A stretch of 36,893 bases of DNA, taken from positions 1-36,893 of the forward strand of contig NZ_VJZD01000076.1 of NCBI RefSeq assembly GCF_009377175.1. The letters run 5' to 3'. Source of the DNA: Streptomyces adustus. GTDB taxonomy: Bacteria; Actinomycetota; Actinomycetes; Streptomycetales; Streptomycetaceae. The notes beneath the pieces are model-generated. The model searched no databases. It worked only from the letters and a program-made list of their open reading frames with translations, and was not told the origin of the DNA. Of this stretch, positions 33,430 through 36,893 are shown piece after piece; within the stretch, counting starts at the first letter, position 1; each line of letters opens with the position of its first letter. The position numbers were made by a program, and so were the translations under genes.

Positions 33430-34095
33430 ATGACCAGCGTCGACGAACCGGCACGACCCAACGGGCGCATCCGTGACGCCGCCCGGACCCAGGCCGAGAT
33501 CCTCGACGTCGCCACCCAGGAGTTCGCGCGGGCCGGCTACGACGGAGCCCGCGTCGACGAGATCGCCGCCCGCACCCGTACCACCAAGCGGATGATCTAT
33601 TACTACTTCGGCGGCAAGGACCAGCTGTTCACGGCCGTCCTGGAGCGGGCCTACGGAGTGATCCGGGAGGCCGAGCAGAAGCTGGACGTCGAGCACCTGG
33701 ACCCGGTGGCGGCCATCCGGCGGCTGGCCGAGCTCACCCTCGACCACCACGAGCAGCACCCGGACTTCATCCGCCTGGTCAGCATCGAGAACATCCACGG
33801 GGCCGAGCACATCGCGGCCTCGGAGCGGCTCGCGAAGATCGGCTCGCCGGCCCTGGAGGTGATCCGCCGCATCCTGGCCTCGGGGCAGGAGTCCGGCCTG
33901 TTCACGGCCGACGTGGACGCCGTCGACCTGCACGCCATGATCAGCTCCTTCTGCTTCTTCCGGGTCGCAAACCGGCACACCTTCGGCGCCCTGTTCGGCC
34001 GCGACCTGGTCGACCCGGCCCGGCGCGAGCACTACCGGGCGATGCTCGGCGACATGGTGATCGCCTACCTGACCGCGGACCGCACGACGGACTGA
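33430..34095 (+). CDS. TetR-family regulator of the shikimate cluster
   Basis: 221 residues. The N-terminal helix-turn-helix is typical: ILDVATQEFARAGYDGARVD, IAARTRTTKRMIYYYFGGKD, then LFTAVLERAYG (residues about 20-75). The C-terminal ligand-binding half is helical, with many His residues (LTLDHHEQHPDFIRL) that I cannot assign to a ligand. The gene stands divergent from the dehydrogenase-dehydratase operon and upstream of the MHS transporter on its own strand, 223 bases apart, so it likely represses both and is released by a pathway intermediate such as shikimate, dehydroshikimate or protocatechuate; that is inference. The ATG has GAAGGA upstream. Confidence 0.85.
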   Translation: MTSVDEPARPNGRIRDAARTQAEILDVATQEFARAGYDGARVDEIAARTRTTKRMIYYYFGGKDQLFTAVLERAYGVIREAEQKLDVEHLDPVAAIRRLAELTLDHHEQHPDFIRLVSIENIHGAEHIAASERLAKIGSPALEVIRRILASGQESGLFTADVDAVDLHAMISSFCFFRVANRHTFGALFGRDLVDPARREHYRAMLGDMVIAYLTADRTTD

Positions 34096-34205
34096 GCGCC
34101 GGGCGGCCGACCGAGTCGACCGACCGAGTTCCTTCGGCACGACCTCTTGACACCCGGGAAACGCGGCAGCAACATCCGTAGCCAACCGCTACTAACTATC
34201 CAGTG

Positions 34206-34217
34206 GGTTAATTAACC
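34206..34217. promoter_or_regulatory. GGTTAATTAACC palindrome upstream of the MHS transporter
   Basis: A perfect 12-bp palindrome, strikingly AT-rich for this genome, 100 bases before the transporter start. TTGACA at 34147-34152 is a possible -35 with a poor -10 (CAACAT after 17 bases). It may be an operator for a regulator other than the nearby TetR, since it does not resemble 33314-33332. Nothing else is evident in 34096-34318. Confidence 0.4.
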
Positions 34218-34318
34218 GGGTAGCGCCCGGTGCAGCCGACCCGTCACCCCAGGGAACCGGCACTTCTCCCCCGTCGCCCACTCCACCCCACGGTGGAGGC
34301 CCCCCGAAGGAGCAAGCC

Positions 34319-35701
34319 GTGTCCGTCCCCGTCGCACCCAGCGACCCGAGCGCGCCCGTCGGCCAGCCGACGAAGGCGGCGGCAGCCGCCTGGATCGGCA
34401 GCGCCCTGGAGTACTACGACTTCTTCATCTACGGCAGCGCGGCCGCGCTGATCTTCCCGAAGGTCTTCTTCGACGAGTCCGACCCGGCGACCGCCACCCT
34501 CCTGTCCCTGGCCACCTTCGGTGTCGCCTACGCCGCCCGGCCGGTCGGCGCGCTCTTCCTCGGCCACTTCGGCGACCGGCTCGGCCGCAAGAAGATCATG
34601 GTCTTCACCCTGCTGCTGATGGGCCTGTCGACCTTCCTCATCGGCTGTCTGCCCACCCGCGCCCAGGTCGGCACCCTCGCCCCCGTCCTGCTGGTGCTGT
34701 GCCGGGTGCTCCAGGGGATCTCGGCGGCGGGCGAGCAGGCCAGCGCCAGTTCGATGACGCTGGAACACGCGCCGCCGGGACGGCGGGGCTTCTTCACCAG
34801 CTTCACCCTCGGCGGCACCCAGGGCGGACAGCTGATCGCCACCCTCGTCTTCATCCCGGTCGCCGCGCTGCCCGAGGACCAGCTGCTGTCCTGGGGCTGG
34901 CGGCTGCCGTTCTGGCTGAGCGTCGCGGTCGCCGTCGTCGGCTTCGTCATCCGGCGCCGGCTCGAGGAGACACCGGCCTTCACCCGGCAGGCCGCCGAGG
35001 AGGGCGTCGCGAAGCTGCCGCTGGCGGTGCTGATGCGCGAGCACCGGGCGGACGTGCTGCGGGTGATCGCGGGCGCGCTGATCGCCTCGGTCAGCACCAT
35101 CTTCACGGTGTGGGCGCTGGCGTACGCGACCAGCGACGCGGTCGGGATCAGCCGCTCCGCCATGCTGTGGGTGGGCGCGCTCGCCAACCTCGTCGCGCTG
35201 GCCGCGATCCCGCTGTGGGCCACGCTGTCCGACCGGATCGGCCGCCGCCCGGTGTACCTCGTCGGCGCCGTCGGCAGCGCGGTGACGATGTTCCTCTACC
35301 TGTGGGCGATCTCCACGGGCTCCTACCCGCTGATCCTGCTGCTGGGCATCCTCGCCTTCGGAGTCGTCTACAGCGCCGCGAACGGCGTGTGGCCCTCCTT
35401 CTACGGCGAGATGTTCTCCACCCGGGTCCGCCTGTCCGGCATGGCGATCGGCACCCAGATCGGCTTCGCCGTGGCCGGGTTCGCGGTCACCTTCGCCGCG
35501 CAGATCGCCGGACCGGACGGCGACGACTGGTCGTCGGTGGGCCTGTTCACCGCCGCCCTCTGCGTCCCGCCGGTGATCGCCGCCCTGACGGCCCGCGAGA
35601 CCCACCGGGTACCGGCGGAGCTGCTCGGCATACGCCCGGCGGCACGGACGTCACAGCCGGAGACGGCGTCGGAGTCGGAGTCGGAGTCGGTGACGGCCTG
35701 A
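34319..35701 (+). CDS. MHS-family transporter of the shikimate cluster
   Basis: 460 residues, twelve membrane helices. Family marks: AAAWIGSALEYYDFFIYGSA in helix 1, GHFGDRLGRKKIMV in loop 2-3, and a second DRIGRRPVYL in the middle loop. The MHS group includes ShiA (shikimate), PcaK relatives and KgtP. Its place beside a shikimate dehydrogenase and a dehydroshikimate dehydratase makes shikimate, quinate or dehydroshikimate the likely substrate. The C-terminus ends in a Ser-Glu repeat (SESESES) from a GTCGGA DNA repeat (about 35668-35691). GTG 34319 has GAAGGAG upstream. It converges with the next gene, 23 bases away. Confidence 0.88.
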   Translation: MSVPVAPSDPSAPVGQPTKAAAAAWIGSALEYYDFFIYGSAAALIFPKVFFDESDPATATLLSLATFGVAYAARPVGALFLGHFGDRLGRKKIMVFTLLLMGLSTFLIGCLPTRAQVGTLAPVLLVLCRVLQGISAAGEQASASSMTLEHAPPGRRGFFTSFTLGGTQGGQLIATLVFIPVAALPEDQLLSWGWRLPFWLSVAVAVVGFVIRRRLEETPAFTRQAAEEGVAKLPLAVLMREHRADVLRVIAGALIASVSTIFTVWALAYATSDAVGISRSAMLWVGALANLVALAAIPLWATLSDRIGRRPVYLVGAVGSAVTMFLYLWAISTGSYPLILLLGILAFGVVYSAANGVWPSFYGEMFSTRVRLSGMAIGTQIGFAVAGFAVTFAAQIAGPDGDDWSSVGLFTAALCVPPVIAALTARETHRVPAELLGIRPAARTSQPETASESESESVTA

Positions 35702-35718
35702 CCGATTTACGGCCGCGC

Positions 35719-35752
35719 GCGGGCCTATGCCCGGGGAATCCCGTAGGCCCGC
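35719..35752. terminator. Hairpin between convergent genes
   Basis: GCGGGCCTA (35719-35727) pairs with TAGGCCCGC (35744-35752) with a 16-base loop. It overlaps the last codons of the minus-strand gene and could end both transcripts. Confidence 0.5.
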
Positions 35753-36162
35753 TCGACCCGCAGCCGCAGCACCAGCCGGCCGTCGCGCACCATGGCGGCC
35801 CGGTAATCGTCCCAGTCGGGGTGCTCGCCGTTCACGTCACGGTAGAGGCGGACGAGCTCCTCCACCGTGTCGTCGTGGGGGTCCTGCGCCACGGGCGACA
35901 GCTCGGCCGTGCCCTCGGCGACGGTGTAGGCCCAGCGGTCGCCGCTGGTCACGTGGTACGAGGCGCGCGGGTCCCGGCGCAGATTGCGGGTCTTGGCCCG
36001 GTCGTCGGTGAGCGAGACCCGGACGGTCCGCTCGTCGGGGTAGTAGGCGTGGTTGACGTTCGACAGCTGGGGGCGGCCGTCGCGCTTGAGGGTGACCAGC
36101 ACCCCGCCGTTGCCCTCGGAGAGCAGCTTCAGAAGTGCGTCCTGCGTCGCGTCCTGAGTCAT
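35725..36162 (-). CDS. PPOX-class F420-dependent oxidoreductase-like protein
   Basis: 145 residues with the split-barrel flavin/F420-binding fold of the pyridoxamine-phosphate-oxidase-like superfamily. Seen: GNGGVLVTLKRDGRPQLSNV (strands 1-2), YYPDERTVRVSLTDDRAKTR with the cofactor-phosphate-binding basic residues, LRRDPRASYHVTSGDRWAY, and a C-terminal VLRLRVERAYGIPRA, all as in the actinobacterial F420-dependent branch. The substrate is unknown. The ATG at 36162 gives the usual length; longer in-frame starts run into the divergent regulatory region. A TetR gene starts 102 bases away on the other strand and may control it. Confidence 0.83.
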   Translation of the reverse strand: MTQDATQDALLKLLSEGNGGVLVTLKRDGRPQLSNVNHAYYPDERTVRVSLTDDRAKTRNLRRDPRASYHVTSGDRWAYTVAEGTAELSPVAQDPHDDTVEELVRLYRDVNGEHPDWDDYRAAMVRDGRLVLRLRVERAYGIPRA

Positions 36163-36227
36163 GACAGGAACAACGGAACTCTCCGGTGCGGGAATTCCCG
36201 GACCCGGCGAGCTCGCCGACATCGATG

Positions 36228-36266
36228 ATAGACACTGTCTACCGACCTCTGGTAGACAGTGTCTAT
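36228..36266. promoter_or_regulatory. Nested palindromic operator between the F420-type gene and tetR
   Basis: ATAGACACTGTCTACC (36228-36243) and its exact reverse complement (36251-36266) flank a seven-base spacer. Each arm is itself a 13-bp palindrome, TAGACA-N-TGTCTA (36229-36241 and 36253-36265), giving two identical sites 24 bases apart. The right-hand site reaches the ATG of the TetR gene, so occupancy would directly block its own expression. Confidence 0.8.
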
Positions 36267-36873
36267 GTCTATGACGGAACCCTCCGCGGGGCTGCGCGAC
36301 CGCCTGGTCGACGTCGGCGTCGAGCTCGTCGCCGACGAAGGCGTCCAGGCGCTCACCCTGCGCGAGATCGCCCGCCGGGCCGGTGTCTCGCACGGCGCCC
36401 CGCGCCGCCACTTCCCCACCCATCTGGAGCTGCTGTCGGCCATCGCGCGCCGCGGCTTCGCCGAGCTCGCGGACAGGACGACGGCGGCCCTCGGGGAGGT
36501 CGACGCAGCCGGGAAAGAGCCGGTCGCCGACGCGCGGGCGCAGCTCACGGAGCTCGGCCGGGTCTACCTGGGGTTCGCCCTCGGCAACCAGGGGATGTAC
36601 GAGCTGATGTTCCGTCACGATCTGCTGGAGAGCGGGCATCTGGGGCTGCGGGACACCAGTCTGCCGCTCTTCGGCGTGCTGGTGGACCTGGTCGGCCGGG
36701 TCCGGCCGGACGCGCACGCACCGACGGTGGCGGGCGCCCTGTGGGCGAACCTGCACGGCGTCGCCCAGCTCTGGAGCTGGGGCAGCCTCCAACTCGCCAC
36801 CGGGTCCGATGACTTCACGCCGGTGCTGCGGACCGCGCTCGACGCGCACCTCGGCCCGGAGGCCCCCGCGTGA
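36265..36873 (+). CDS. TetR-family regulator, probably autoregulated
   Basis: 202 residues from ATG 36265 (MSMTEPSAG); in-frame starts also occur at GTG 36259 and ATG 36271, made by the repeat GTCTATGTCTATG. The N-terminal helix-turn-helix reads LREIARRAGVSHGAPRRHFP then THLELLSAIARRGF. The C-terminal domain (ELGRVYLGFALGNQGMYELM, ending AGALWANLHGVAQLWSWG) fits the WHG / TetR_C_13-type ligand domain, which in relatives senses hydrophobic compounds. There is no Shine-Dalgarno sequence, and the operator covers the start, so the mRNA may be leaderless. Most likely represses itself and the divergent F420-type gene. Ends 20 bases before the window end. Confidence 0.85.
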   Translation: MSMTEPSAGLRDRLVDVGVELVADEGVQALTLREIARRAGVSHGAPRRHFPTHLELLSAIARRGFAELADRTTAALGEVDAAGKEPVADARAQLTELGRVYLGFALGNQGMYELMFRHDLLESGHLGLRDTSLPLFGVLVDLVGRVRPDAHAPTVAGALWANLHGVAQLWSWGSLQLATGSDDFTPVLRTALDAHLGPEAPA

Positions 36874-36893
36874 AACCGGTCCGGCCCCCGGAC

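Overview
High-GC (about 70%) actinobacterial chromosome, almost certainly Streptomyces. The evidence is GTG starts, WhiA, an RbpA-type RNA polymerase protein, and a type II dehydroquinase closely resembling the S. coelicolor enzyme. The order uvrA ... uvrC-rapZ-yvcK-whiA ... gap-pgk-tpiA-secG ... pgi is, from memory, that of the SCO1965-SCO1942 block of S. coelicolor. The window is mostly conserved core with small accessory insertions. I see no prophage, insertion sequence, CRISPR array, tRNA or rRNA.

Layout. (1) 1-3623: the 3' end of a protein with a degenerate FtsK-like C-terminal domain, then a promoter and a yybP-ykoY (manganese) riboswitch ahead of terC and a ChaA-type cation antiporter: a metal-homeostasis unit. 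(2) 3648-5576: an MHS-family transporter divergent from aroQ. (3) 5821-13096: a metallo-beta-lactamase-fold hydrolase, a maleylpyruvate-isomerase-like protein, uvrA with a histone-like tail, a PfkB sugar kinase, a Tat-exported Rieske lipoprotein and a helix-turn-helix regulator. (4) 13448-18739: uvrC-rapZ-yvcK-whiA, overlapping by 4, 4 and 10 bases and therefore translationally coupled. (5) 18889-21846: a secreted multi-domain M14 carboxypeptidase between whiA and the glycolytic genes. (6) 22037-28871: gap, pgk, tpiA, secG, rbpA-like, pgi and a short gnd, punctuated by strong hairpins. (7) 29001-30464: a beta-helix-like membrane protein with a possible leaderless start. (8) 30451-35701: a shikimate-type catabolic cluster: a fused 3-dehydroshikimate dehydratase/HPPD-like protein, an NAD-type shikimate dehydrogenase, a divergent TetR regulator and an MHS transporter. 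(9) 35725-36873: a PPOX/F420-type protein divergent from a TetR regulator with a nested palindromic operator at its start codon.

How they work together. DNA repair (uvrA, uvrC), cell-envelope and sporulation control (rapZ, yvcK, whiA) and central carbon metabolism (gap, pgk, tpiA, pgi, gnd) form the stable core. The most interesting accessory unit is region 8. Inferred route: MHS uptake of shikimate or a relative, NAD-dependent oxidation to 3-dehydroshikimate, then dehydration to protocatechuate, under TetR control. AroQ and a second MHS transporter lie 25 kb away in the same window and could feed the same intermediate from quinate. All assignments come from reading the sequence; no database search was run.
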